In this document: positions 34,389 through 45,037 of the stretch, piece by piece
Layout of the letters: each line of letters opens with the position of its first letter
Numbering within the stretch: position 1 is the stretch's first letter
NCBI GenBank assembly: GCA_006386115.1
Contig: VFIW01000006.1
Coordinates: 413,966 to 477,965, forward strand
Direction: 5' to 3'
DNA length: 64,000 nt
Origin: Globisporangium splendens
Taxonomy: Eukaryota; Oomycota; Peronosporomycetes; Pythiales; Pythiaceae
Notes under the pieces: generated by a model
Database searches by the model: none
The model's input: the letters and a program-made list of their open reading frames with translations, nothing else
Told to the model about the DNA's origin: nothing
Program-made: the position numbers and the translations under genes

Positions 34389-35306
34389 AATGCAGCATCG
34401 AAACCGCATAATGACCCGTTGTCCGACCAGACCCGACATTCCTCATGACCAAAAAAGTGATCTGACCCGACCGGACTTCCAGTCTCGCAATGCCAGGTTT
34501 TTGGCACTGTGTCCTGGCTCTGAAGCCTGGCAGAATCTCGCTGGTGTGCCAAGTATCAAGATAATTCTCAAACAAGCGAGCGGTCGAGAATTGCCACGAG
34601 TACAAAAGAAAAAGAGCTTTTCCTAACGCTACTTGGTTGTGCCATTCATGAAAGATTGGTGCTATGTGGCTTGTTCAGGCATCGCGGGACACGGAGGCGT
34701 GAGCGAAGTGGTGTCATCTTGTCGTGATCACTTTGTCTCCCTAATCCTGACCTTCATGCAATTTGCACATTCATCCTTCTTAACTCAGACGTTGCGCACT
34801 GTATCGGTTGCACTCGACTTCAAGTCACTAAACTCAGCGAGATCTTGCTTTTGGCTTGAGAAAGAGAACTCATAGTGGGCGGAGCCTTCAATGTCCGCGC
34901 GAAACTGGAAATAGCATGAATCCTTTCTCGTTCGCGCCAACTCACTAAGCTTGGAAGTCGGGCTTGGCTTAGCATAACCAGCCACACTGGGGGGAGGTAG
35001 GCACGACTGCACTTTAATATCCAAGTTGCTGTCACACGATGCTGGAAACCGCATGAGATCCTTTCTTCTTCTGGGAAATCGTTCTCAGAAAGGGAAAGAA
35101 AACTCAAATATAGCTGTCGGTGCAGAATAGACTTTGGATCGACTCTCTCGTATCTTACATACGAAACGGTTCTGATCTGACAGATCCTCGAAACCATGAG
35201 CTGGCAGCAGCCACCTTCCTCCCAGTCGTCAAGTTCTCCCACTTTGCCCAGAAGTGCTCCTGTCAGCCTCCTCTTCTCGCAAGTTCTATCAGATCCCTAA
35301 GGCATC

Positions 35307-35654
35307 ATGAAAGCGCACCTCGCCTCGACGATTCTTGCGCTCAGTGCCTTGCCAACTCTCAGCGTCTCGAAGTGGATCGTTAGCGACGATGGTCGCTCTC
35401 TATGGGCTACCAACTGCGCCTTCCACGGCGGCAACATCATTCGTGAAAAGATGCAGACGGTCATCGCTTGCGAAAGCACCTGCGCCAGCACTGCAGAATG
35501 CACGCACTGAGCCTGGTCCGATGGAAATTGCGTGCACTTGAAGGGCTATTCGGGGGCAGAGACGTATCTCGATCACGCAAACTGCGGCTTTGTCATTGGG
35601 CGGTATCAGCTTCCAAGCGAGCCAGACGCTGCTACAAACCAAGCATCTCTCTGA
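35307..35654 (+). pseudogene. Single-PAN secreted protein with Trp-to-stop codon
   Basis: ATG at 35307 opens a signal peptide (MKAHLASTILALSALPTLS) and one PAN/Apple module: WATNCAFHGGNI, CESTCASTAECTH. Codon 68 (35508-35510) is TGA where relatives have Trp in C-x-H-W-x-W. The same frame continues immediately with AWSDGNCVHLKGYSG, CGFVIGRYQLP and ends at a TGA at 35652-35654. A TGG-to-TGA change is the simplest explanation. It is a compact relative of the large PAN/CAP gene about 2.5 kb away and probably a recent pseudogene. Confidence 0.75.
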
Positions 35655-36329
35655 TTTTGACGATGACAGCGGCAGCTTCAACATAGCCAGTCAAGCCTTG
35701 CTTGATATTTTGTAAACTAAAAGAAACAAGCTCGTACTCGTGATGCAATTAGCCGCAAAAGTCTTGAGTTGGTGTCGTCTCCGCAGTGTGTGTCCGTTGC
35801 ATTTGGGTCGCAATCAATTGCCTTTGCAGCAGATCGGGATCTGGTCAACGAAGTTGAGAGGAATTGTTTCCATTGGCACCGCGTTCCTCCTCTGGAAATG
35901 GTTTCGCCACAGGTTTCGAATGTTCTGGCAGCATGAGCGAGCTGCCCGCAGATTGCATCTCGCACGATAGTAGGTTACAGGTCACTTAAAACTTGCCACT
36001 TGAGCGTGCGCGTTAAACCGCGGTGCTTTTGGTTGCCTTTTGAGTAAAATTCATCCCCACAACTTGGTGCAACGCGCCGTGAGCTCAGCATGTCCATCTT
36101 GTACGACGATGTATTTTTGACTTGGATTTGTCTCGATGACGAGTTCGTTTCACATTTGACAACGCGGCATAATTAGCCGTGCGCAGCATCCCACGGGCGA
36201 TCGCTCACGTAATTCCATTCCAACGAGCACCTGCGATCACTTATTCAAAGCGTAAATCCCCTCTCTCGTATCAACGTCTGGAAAGCGATTGCAGCATCGT
36301 AAAGAACTCTGGGCAGACCGCACAAGACG
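35655..36329. other. Intergenic region
   Basis: About 0.7 kb without a recognisable gene. The 5' end of the DENN gene probably lies in its right part, but no convincing ATG exon is visible. Confidence 0.35.
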
Positions 36330-39300
36330 GTGCAGGAGCAGCCCCACGAGATCGGATTCCGCGCGGTCGGTCATGCCGAGGACTGGAAACGCAAGTTCCA
36401 GAAAGAAATCAAGGTTGATCTGATCGAATCGGGGAGATCTCACGCAAATCGAACGGAAAAGCTCTGCTAACCCCCAAACTTGTATGTCGCGCAGGTAAAC
36501 CAAGAACTCGGTCGGCGTCTGCGAGTAAGTTTCCTAACGATCATTGATTCTGTATAGTGGCTTTGCAATGGCGCCAAAATCGCTGGTAGCCACGTCTCGC
36601 TTGCGTTTCGCATGCTGTCGTGTCAGGAGCTCAAACAGCGATTGCACGATGAAAAAGTGCGCTACCAGCACGTCGTGACGCAATTTCGGGACTACAAAGT
36701 GCAGCACGAGTGCGAAACTTGCGTCCAGGTCGGAGTCTTCCTCTTCAATTTCACTGCATGCCAGCTTGCTGTCACATTGAGGGTAAGATCTTGTTTGCTT
36801 GTCATGTGCTCCAGTTGCGAAAGGAGTGCGCGCGGTATTTATTACTTCGAGAAGAGATCGACGAATTGAAGAAGCGTCTGGGATTTCAAGAGCAGCTCCA
36901 GCCGAACCAAGAAAGTGAAGACTCCGTCGAGCTCGAGGCGACGGTGGTTCAGCACGACGATTTCGATGACGAGGCTCTGGATCTGCCAACCAGCAGCTCC
37001 GCTGACAGTACAGACAATACTGCTGCTTCGATTGTTTCGCCGCTCTCCATCAAGCAAAATGAACCACAAGGCGACGAGAATGTAAAGCCAATTGAGCCTC
37101 CACAGGCGCAAGATGGTACGCCAAAGACAAAGCAAGCAGATCCGATTCGTTTTCCAAGTAGCTTCCGAGAACCGACGTCACGGTCACATCATCCTATCCA
37201 AGAACGTCAGCAGGAACCTGCAAACCGTTCCGCAGCGCATGGAAACCACAGTACTCTGACTCCCGCACTGTATCAGTCCACGTCTTTCAACTCATTTATC
37301 GGATACGACGACAGCAGCTCGCTTGGTGAACTGTTCAAATACGCGGTCGTGCTCGCTGGTCCCATGGACACAAAGCCACCTCGGATATCACTCGCCAAAC
37401 GAAAATCGTTCGCAGACTTTCGACGCACCCGGAGTCTCCAGAGGGAGGCAGCCAACCCGAGTCAAAAGTCAAACAGCCCACAGCATCAGGATCGGACCCT
37501 ACTGCCGGCAGCACCACCACAACACCGTGGAGTCCGCCGTCTACCCCATCAAAATTGAAGCTGCTGGCAAGACTGACTCGATTGACAAGCCGATATTCCT
37601 CACAAACACATCTGGGATTCATCTCGGAAGAGCAGCCGATGCCATCGCCGCAACGGAAGCCCGGATGGCTCGCCAACTTTGTCTCACAGAGATTCCGTGG
37701 CACCGCCACCACGGCGACGACACCGCAACCTCCAGCAGCTACAGTGGAAGCTCCCGCTCGCCTGATATCCACCGCAGAAGAGCAAGAACTAGATGCACTC
37801 TCTCCTCCTCTCGTTGCTGCACCTGTAGCGCCAGCGTCGAAAATGGTGTGTGTGTGTTTCCGCCACAAACCAAAGACGTTGCCGAATTGGAAGGACTCGT
37901 TGAGCTTTGCTTCCCGTACGGCGAGCGTGGCTCACAAGCGAGTGAGTCCACGCTCGCAGCACTCAAGCGAACACTTCAGGAGCGGCATCGCACGTACCGC
38001 AATGCCGACTCGACCTTCGTGCTGACGATCGCGAGCGCGAGCAATCCGTGCGAGATCACGTGCGCCATCTGCGTCATCTGTCCTCTTTTCGCCGACGACC
38101 CATCGCTGACTTCATGCGATCCACAACAACAGCACGACGCTGGTTCCACGCCAGAGACTGAGACTTCATCCCAGGGAGGGCAGCAGACCACGCAATGCTG
38201 TCTGTGTCTCCTGAGTCCGTATCCGTCTTTCGGTTTGTTCTTCAAAGTGTTGTTTGGCGTCGCCGTGCTCTGGGAGGAAAAGCGAAAGGCGCACAACGCA
38301 GCGTACGCGCTCGCGCTGAAAGACAAGCAATCGCCATTGCCGGCACTGTTAACACTCAGCGACTTTGCCGCACACTTCCAGACGATCCTGTCGCAGCTCC
38401 AGCAGATGTGGATCCCGTCCATGGGCGGGTGGAGCCGCATGGTGCTCTCCCCAGATATCACACACCTGTCGTTTCATCGTCCGCACAGCGAAAGCGTCGC
38501 GATGAAGCGTCGCATGCTGCTGCTCGAGTACGCGGCGTCGACACACTTTGCGCTGCTCTCGGTAGACCAGGTGCTGTTCCTTCTCAGGTGTCTCTGCTGC
38601 GAGCAAAAAGTGCTTGTTGTCTCGGACCACGTCAACATCGTGAGTTCGTGCGTCTTGGCGCTCATCACGTTGCTCAGTCCTCTACAATGGGGAGGTCCCA
38701 TCATCACAGTGCTGCCGCCGCGGCTCGATGAGCTCCTTGAGGCGCCTGTGCCGTTGATCGCCGGGCAGGTCTCGATCAACTCAGTGTCGATTCCCGAGTT
38801 CTCGACGCTCGCCAAGCCCATGAAGGGTGTCATCGAGATGAACATGGACCAGGACAACCTCTGTATGCACAGCGACGACCTCATGAACTACCACGAACTC
38901 AAGCTCCCCGGTTGCGACGCGCTTGTGCACGAACTCGCGTACTTTGCGTCCCATTTATTTGCGAAGCACAACGACCCCGAGTTCCCGACTGTCCAACAAG
39001 CCGAGGCGTGTGAGGTCATCTGCACGCGCATTCGTCGCCACTTCGAGTTCCTGTGTTCACTGGCGCTCGGTGAAACTTCGGAGATGGGCAACGTGGGTAC
39101 GGCACCCGGACAAACTGACCGACGCGCGTTCTCCTCTCACGACAACAACGCTATGAAGAACAGCGACGATACCGCGGACTTCTCCCCGTCTTCTTCGTCA
39201 TCGACGGATACTTCGCGCAGGTTTAGCGACTTGACGGGCGACTACATTCGACGCTTTAAGGAAACGCAGATGTTCAGCATGTTTTAATTGCAGCGTCAGG

Positions 39301-39488
39301 AGCAGCAAGCGAAAGACGCTGCGGCTGCCGCAGTTGAGGACGACGACGATGACGACGACGATGACGATATGGAGGAGAATGACACCGCAAATGGTGATCA
39401 GACCGCAGCGGCTTGCGATCCCGACACTCTTTTCACGTACGACGCGATCATCTACGAGCCTGACGCACTCTGCTGCCTCAAAGAGTGA
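36330..39488 (+). CDS. DENN-domain Rab regulator with coiled-coil N-terminus (possibly damaged)
   Basis: Early exons (to 36413; 36495-36524; 36558-36728; from 36815) code a coiled coil (QELKQRLHDEKVRYQHVVTQ, REEIDELKKRLGF). The uDENN region starts LGELFKYAVVLAG near 37320. Later come DVAELEGLVELCFPYGERG, CLCLLSPYPSFGLFFKVLFG, the cDENN core ALLSVDQVLFLLRCLCCEQK and VLVVSDHVNIV, and a dDENN end RRFKETQMFSMF. DENN proteins are GDP/GTP exchange factors for Rab GTPases. Oddities: the frame changes near 37440 (an intron from about 37360 to 37443 would repair it), and again at a (GT)6 run near 37846-37858, where (GT)5 would keep frame. A TAA at 39285-39287 is followed in frame by 66 codons of an acidic tail (to 39488). 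The 5' end is unresolved. Confidence 0.75.
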
Positions 39489-40413
39489 AAGCATATTGCA
39501 GCACGCACAGTCACAGCATGCAGATGGAGTTAGCACACCTCCATCGACCGAATACAAGCGCATACGTGATGGGACTCACCACATATTCGAATGGTAAAGA
39601 GATACTTGAGTGTGCGGATCGTATCAAGTCTTCTCCGCCCTGACATAACCAACAAATATAAGCACATTTACGATATCTATCGCGATTCGTTTATCTTACC
39701 TCTTGTTTTGTGCTTTCTGTGCCTTCTTATCGGACCCGCTGCCACGGATGCGTACCTATCCTGACGTCAGAACGTGCCGATGCACACACAAACAAGCACA
39801 GCTTTACAAGCATCAACGTGAAAGTCGCCTCACGCGTTGTCGTCATCACAACGCTCACCAATGCCATCCGTTGCGCAGCGCTCGGGAATCAGCAGCACCG
39901 AGTCGGTGTGAAATTGCGATTTTCGTGGGCTGCGACCTCATTGGGGTCCTTGATTCCATGGACGCATGCAGCGAATCTGCGTCGTGAACAATTCGAGTAC
40001 ACACTGGACCTGTACGTCCAAACGTGCACGATGACTCACAGTGGCGTCGACAATTCCAGCTCATAGAGCTGAGCGTCGAGCATCGGTGACCCGACAGATG
40101 TGCCGGAAAGTGTTGCCGTGGGTCAGAAAACGGTCACGGAGGTCGTGAACTCACGGTTAACGTCTCCAGCTTTTGACACATGAATCAGATCATAACATCA
40201 CAAGTTGTGAGTAACCGAGGAGTCCAGCAGGCAAACGTTTGATACCTGTTGGAGACATGAGTTTGGGGTATATTTTGTTTTTGTTTGGGCTCTGCTGAAT
40301 GCCTTGACCCTTGCTTTCCTTCGTGTTTTTCTTCGCTTCTCTGGAGCTATTTTGCGTGCCAATGTTTTCGAACGGAGTTAGGTCGACTCTGCTTGGGCTT
40401 TCGCTTCCGTCAT
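39489..40413. other. Intergenic region
   Basis: About 0.9 kb. An open frame of 118 codons on + (39710-40066) is unrecognised and mixed with other frames. No RNA gene seen. Confidence 0.35.
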
Positions 40414-42211
40414 CTATCGAAGCTCCACACCAAGGTCGCTCACCATCTTGTCACGCACAGAGAGCTACGCAAAGTACATAAAGTATAAGTAAGCAAGTGG
40501 GTGGCGTGATAAGGTTCCTTCCTCGAGTTCTTCTCATTTCAACGCATAAAGAACTGTAGAGATAGGCAGGACGTACCTGGAATGCATCGACTTCTTCGTT
40601 GGTCAGGTTTCGGTCCATGTGGCGGTACACGATGCGATAGCACTTGCTCTCGCGCTGGGTCTTTGGGTGGCGAAACTGGTCCACGACAGACACCTACACA
40701 CCATAATGAAGTATGTCAGAGACTGCAGGCAAAACGATTCATTGTGTATCCGTGGCAAGTGCCGTCTGTACCTGTTCGACGAGGTCGCCCGCGACGTCGC
40801 GCACGATTTCGAAGAGGTTGTTCTCGTGGAAGTCGTCGCCGTGCCAGAAGCTCACGTCCTTGTAGCATCCCGGGTACTTGCTGTACGGCTTGAACTTGGT
40901 GATTTGTCCGTCCTGGAATTGAGAAAGGAAACGCTGGTCCTTGGACCAGAAGAGACGGATGTCTGGGATGTCAAAGAGCACCATCGCGAGACGTTCAAGG
41001 CCGAGACCGAACGCCCAGCCCACTTCCTCGCCGATGCCCGCGTTGCGGATGATGCTCTGCTGCAGCACACCGCAGCCAAGCACTTCCAGCCAGTCTCCCT
41101 AACAAACAAACACCGAGGACAGCAACAGCATGTCAGTATTGTCAGTTGCATACTGTTCTATCTGGGCTCACGCACGTTGACCTAGTGACGTACGTTGAAG
41201 TAAATCTCGAGCTCCAGCGACGGGTCCGTGAATGGAAAGTACGCCTCGATCCAGCGCATCTCGACTTGACCAAAGAGCGTTGCAACGAGACCCTCGAGCG
41301 TCTTCTTCAGCTCCTCCTGCACGATCGCCACTTTCTCGTCACGCGGCATCGCTTCGTCCAGCTATATAGTCAAAATAACACAAAGTGGATACAGGAGAAG
41401 CAGCCTTCATAATACAAATACATCAGTAGCTCACCTCGGAGAAGATGCGCACGCCCTCCATCTGGTGGAAGACCGGGTAGTGGCTCGCGTCGATCTCGTC
41501 GCGGCGGTACACGTCGCCAGACACCAGGAACGACTTGATGCCCTGCTTCATGGTCGGCACCTCGTGGGCGCTCGTGTGCGCGCGCAGCACGGTCGTCGGG
41601 TTGACATAGTATGTGTCCGTGACCTTGCGGCTCACGTGGTCCTTCGGCACGAGCATCGAGTCGAAGCAGTCCTCGGTCGACACCACGGGGCTCAGGTCGT
41701 CAAACATTGTGAACTTGGGGTGGCTGCGCAGCGAACAGTAGCATATACAGAGAATAAAATACCGTCAGTTCTCATATGTGCATATGCAAAGGGTAATAGA
41801 GAGATAGTCACACTGGTGCACGTACCCGTGGTTGGCATGGAGGTCGTCAAAGTAGCCCTCGATCTTGGTCTTGATGATGTTGAGCGGGTGGTGCTGCTGG
41901 CGGTGCAGGTTCGCGCCGATCTTGGCCGCGATCGACTCGCTCACGTTGCAGTACGGGTCCTTGTTCTTCATCCACTCCAACTCTGCATTCACACACCAAC
42001 ACATTCGCACAGACAAAGGAGACATCTTGAGTGCGCTCCTCACCATTCCAATCGCACTTACACAACACAAAGCAAACACACCCGTGCCGGGGGTCGACGA
42101 GGACGATGCGAACGCACGCACCGCATTCCGTGCAGTCGCGTTGCTCTCGAGCGCGCGCGTGACGCGCACAGGCGTCGGTGCCGTGCGCAACAATCTGCCG
42201 ATGTGCATCAT
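40414..42211 (-). CDS. FARS2: Mitochondrial phenylalanyl-tRNA synthetase
   Basis: Seven exons (42082-42211, 41826-41982, 41435-41723, 41194-41361, 40772-41098, 40577-40693, 40414-40464) all join in phase to 412 residues, the size of monomeric mitochondrial PheRS. Presequence MMHIGRLLRTAPTPVRVTR, then HPLNIIKTKIEGYF, the class II motifs (VLRAHTSAHEV, DVYRRDEIDASHYPVFHQME), GCGVLQQSI and the motif 3 stretch GWAFGLGLERLAMVLFDIPD. The C-terminal anticodon-binding (B8/FDX-ACB) fold has DVSFWHGDDFHENNLFEIVR and ends RDKMVSDLGVELR. It charges mitochondrial tRNA-Phe. Start at the first of two adjacent ATGs. Confidence 0.96.
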
Positions 42212-42400
42212 TTTCGCTGGGTTTTCGCAAATTGCTGATATCCGTCCAATGATGACGGTACTGAATGCATGTTAGCCACACTAAGTTTTGCACATTTGCA
42301 GTCTGCGCTAGGATGCACTAATCTTATGTGGTACGTAAATAGCCTTGAATAATGTGTAGGGAGGAATAGACTAAAATAATGTATCATGGCAATGCTTCGA

Positions 42401-43888
42401 TCAGGAAGCTGGTGGCGCGAGATGCACTTGGAAATGGCAGAGCACGGCCGTCATGTTGTCCGCGTCGTCGCCAAAGATGCGCCGCGCGCGCTTGAGATTC
42501 GCCGCCAGCAGCGCCGCGACGGTCTTGTCGATCGGGTACAGCAGTGGCGCCGTCTCAGCGGCACTCGCTACGTCTTCATTGCGTTTCACATGCACTTCTT
42601 TGTCGCCGTTCTTGTGAATGAACTGGAAGAGCTCGTCGTACTTCCACGTATCCCACACGCCGTCGGATGCGACCACGAGCATGAACTCAACCAGCGATCT
42701 GTTTTCTTCCTCAATATCGTTGTTGTTGTTGCCGCTGTCGGTGCTCGTGGCGGCGTCGTCATCGTCCTCTTCGTCGTTATTGTTATCACTGTTCTGCATC
42801 TCCTCTTCGTCGCCGCTTTGCTGGTTGAACATGCGCCGCCGCACGATCTTCTCCAGCGAGATCTCGCGCACGCTGGGCTCGCAGCTCACACCGAACGTGT
42901 GCATGTGGAAGTCGCCGAGCGACCGCGTGAACGCCAACGCATCGGGATAAACGCACTCGTCGGGCGTCGCCACGACGGTTGCCCACTCATCGCGCACGTT
43001 CTTCAAATAATCGCCCTCGCGCTTGCGTCGCAGGCCACCATCGCTGCCGAAATGGTACATTTGCGTCCTCTTGCTGCGCGGGTCGCATGCGTCGAAGAGA
43101 AACCGGAGTGCGGGCATCTCGCGGTTGAACGAACAGCGGCGGAATTCACGCGCGCGCAGGAATTCGCTCTCGTTGTCGGGAGAATGCTCGCCCGTGAGCA
43201 TCAGCATGTCTGTCGCCTTTGACGCCTTGCCCTTCAAATCAGTGTCTGTGCCATCATGTGGTCTTGGTAGTTCCTCGTGCTCTTCGTGGGCGATGAGATC
43301 TGCAGGTTTCAAAATCGACGCTTTCGTGCCAATCATGGCGCACGAGTCACCGACATTCGCGACAAACACGCGTCGACCGGAGTCCAGGACCACAACAATC
43401 GTCGCTGTCGTGCCGCCGCGCACACACGTGAACGCCGCGCTGGCAGTAGCGCTCGCACTCATAGCTTTCACCATATACCCATTCTGCTCCTTCACTGTAA
43501 ACCCACGACGCTCGTACAATGCACGCACGACGCTCTTGATCGCGTCATGACACGCCGCAAACATGTCGGAAAACGTCTGCTGCGGTTGTTGCGCCAAAAC
43601 GTCGTAGTCTTCGCGCGTGAAGCTCTGGAAGCGCGCCTCAAAGTAGTTGCGCGCCGCGAGCGCAACGTCGCGACCGCACTCCTTGCCGTGGCCGTCAAAC
43701 ACGCCGAGCACCATGGCGCCGTGCGGCGCGTCGCTGTACGCAAAGAACGTGTCCTGGTTCACGCGGCTCTTGCTGCATCCCGGGTCCGTCACGCCGCTCA
43801 CCGCGAGATGCGCCATGACGTCGCCATCGGTAGTGTCGAGACGCCACGGCGCGTGGAACCGCATCGGGTACGTCACGAACGCGCTCAT
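42401..43888 (-). CDS. PP2C-type Ser/Thr protein phosphatase
   Basis: Single-exon gene of 495 residues. PPM-family metal-binding motifs occur in order: SRVNQDTFFAY, VLGVFDGHG, VFVANVGDSCAMIG, LAFTRSLGDFHMH, VVASDGVWDTW and DNMTAVLCHF; the metal-binding Asp residues are present. An acidic Asn/Asp/Glu insert (about 50 residues, near 370-420) sits before the DGVWD motif. PP2Cs are Mg/Mn-dependent monomeric phosphatases. The chosen start is the Met of MSAFVTYPMRF at 43888; the frame is open upstream but that part looks like leader. There are no transmembrane segments or signal peptide, so a cytosolic or nuclear site is likely. Confidence 0.95.
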   Translation of the reverse strand: MSAFVTYPMRFHAPWRLDTTDGDVMAHLAVSGVTDPGCSKSRVNQDTFFAYSDAPHGAMVLGVFDGHGKECGRDVALAARNYFEARFQSFTREDYDVLAQQPQQTFSDMFAACHDAIKSVVRALYERRGFTVKEQNGYMVKAMSASATASAAFTCVRGGTTATIVVVLDSGRRVFVANVGDSCAMIGTKASILKPADLIAHEEHEELPRPHDGTDTDLKGKASKATDMLMLTGEHSPDNESEFLRAREFRRCSFNREMPALRFLFDACDPRSKRTQMYHFGSDGGLRRKREGDYLKNVRDEWATVVATPDECVYPDALAFTRSLGDFHMHTFGVSCEPSVREISLEKIVRRRMFNQQSGDEEEMQNSDNNNDEEDDDDAATSTDSGNNNNDIEEENRSLVEFMLVVASDGVWDTWKYDELFQFIHKNGDKEVHVKRNEDVASAAETAPLLYPIDKTVAALLAANLKRARRIFGDDADNMTAVLCHFQVHLAPPAS

Positions 43889-45037
43889 AGCGAGTGGAGA
43901 TGATGCGGAATGCGGGGGCGGATGAGTATGCGCGCGCGGATTCCGATATGTGGCGGATCTTCTAATGGCCGGTGCTCTTTCTTTCTGCGACAGCACCTGA
44001 TGGATCGAAAGATCTTGAAATGGATGCCTTCCTATGGACGGGAGTACTACTGTGCAACACTCAACAGAGACTGGGAAACTTCTGATCTGCATCAATTAAA
44101 AGGCATTTGGTAATTATTCGAGACGTTCATGGGACCGAAAGAAAAAAGGTTCCTCGATCAAGAGTAATTCTTAAAATCAGTACCCCTCTGATATGTTCAG
44201 AAAGAATCGAATCGACTTGCAGACGGTATAAATTTGTGTGTGGTTTGCTGGTGTCAGGGACGGCTGGTGTTCGCGAGAACGAAAAGCAGCATGAACGCTG
44301 CGAGGGGGCGCGGTACTTTATACGAACGTTGAAGTTTCCGCGATCTTTCTCACAAAATGGTGGGATGGGGACGGATGATGGATAATAACCCTCTTTATTG
44401 AATGCATTGTTGTTAGCTAAAAACATGGAGCTATAAATATCCCTTTAAAGACGATGTGTCGTTTATTTGAAGGACAGGAGGTCGCGCCAAATTTCTGCGC
44501 TTGTGATTGGTGAAACAGCGCTTTGCTCCATTTTGTTGAAGCGGATTTCCACCCAGCACCCTTTTGGGGTGTTTGATTTGTGTGAAATCGCATTATAACC
44601 CTTCCACCCACTCGGTTTTATATAAATGGGTGGATTGCATCACACTCCAACAAAAATAGAAACGCGCCACGCTTAAGTGCGCACACGACCACGCGCATCA
44701 TGGCTACCTCCAACTTTGCATGCGAATGAATGCACTGTGTGTGTGTGACAAAGTGCTGACATGCTGAATACTTACCGCATGCATACTAAAAATAGGATGT
44801 GCTTGAGTGTTGAAGTTGCCTGTTGCAAAACGCGCGTGTCTGCGCGCATATCACGGCGTCTGCATGCAATAGATGAATCGTCATGCTTATCCCAACAGCC
44901 GACAAGATGCGGATCTTTGTGCATGCGCTAGAATGGCACGAGCAAGATTCACGCCCGAATAAGTCCCTCATTTCTCAATTTGTCCCGTTCAACCCAGAAC
45001 ACCAAGTCAGCATCATCAACAGAAGCCCATTCACAAG
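43889..45037. other. Divergent intergenic region between PP2C and uridine phosphorylase
   Basis: About 1.15 kb. Contains an inverted repeat CCACCCA (44604-44610) / TGGGTGG (44627-44633) whose loop holds TATATAAA (44619-44626), a CCAAT box on the minus strand near 44503-44507, and the initiator element listed separately. No coding frame recognised. Confidence 0.5.
44966..44981 (+). promoter_or_regulatory. Oomycete initiator plus flanking promoter element
   Basis: CCTCATTTCTCAATTT fits the Phytophthora start-site consensus GCTCATTYYNCAWTTT at all but its first base. It lies 56 bp before the ATG of the uridine phosphorylase gene, a usual distance for oomycete transcription starts. Confidence 0.75.

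Larger units (their letters stand above)
32790..35306. other. Gene-poor region, about 2.5 kb
   Basis: No confident gene. It holds a possible small minus-strand gene (33396-33907), a compound (GA)n(GT)n microsatellite near 33788-33832 and a perfect inverted repeat at 34352-34388. Mixed-frame fragments near 33000-33360 look coding-like but match no family. Confidence 0.4.

Noticed and set aside
34207..34626. 139-codon open frame on +
   Set aside because: Contains the 11-bp inverted repeat and word repeats; composition is not coding-like and no family fits.
7835..39510. Stop-codon reassignment as explanation for in-frame stops
   Set aside because: TAG, TGA and TAA each occur in a damaged gene, and all three terminate intact genes in the window.
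39710..40066. 118-codon open frame downstream of the DENN gene
   Set aside because: No homology recognised and all three frames are open over much of it; listed only as intergenic.
40414..42211. Bacterial gene transfer suspected for the PheRS
   Set aside because: Seven spliceosomal exons and the mitochondrial monomeric layout show an ordinary nuclear gene for a mitochondrial enzyme.
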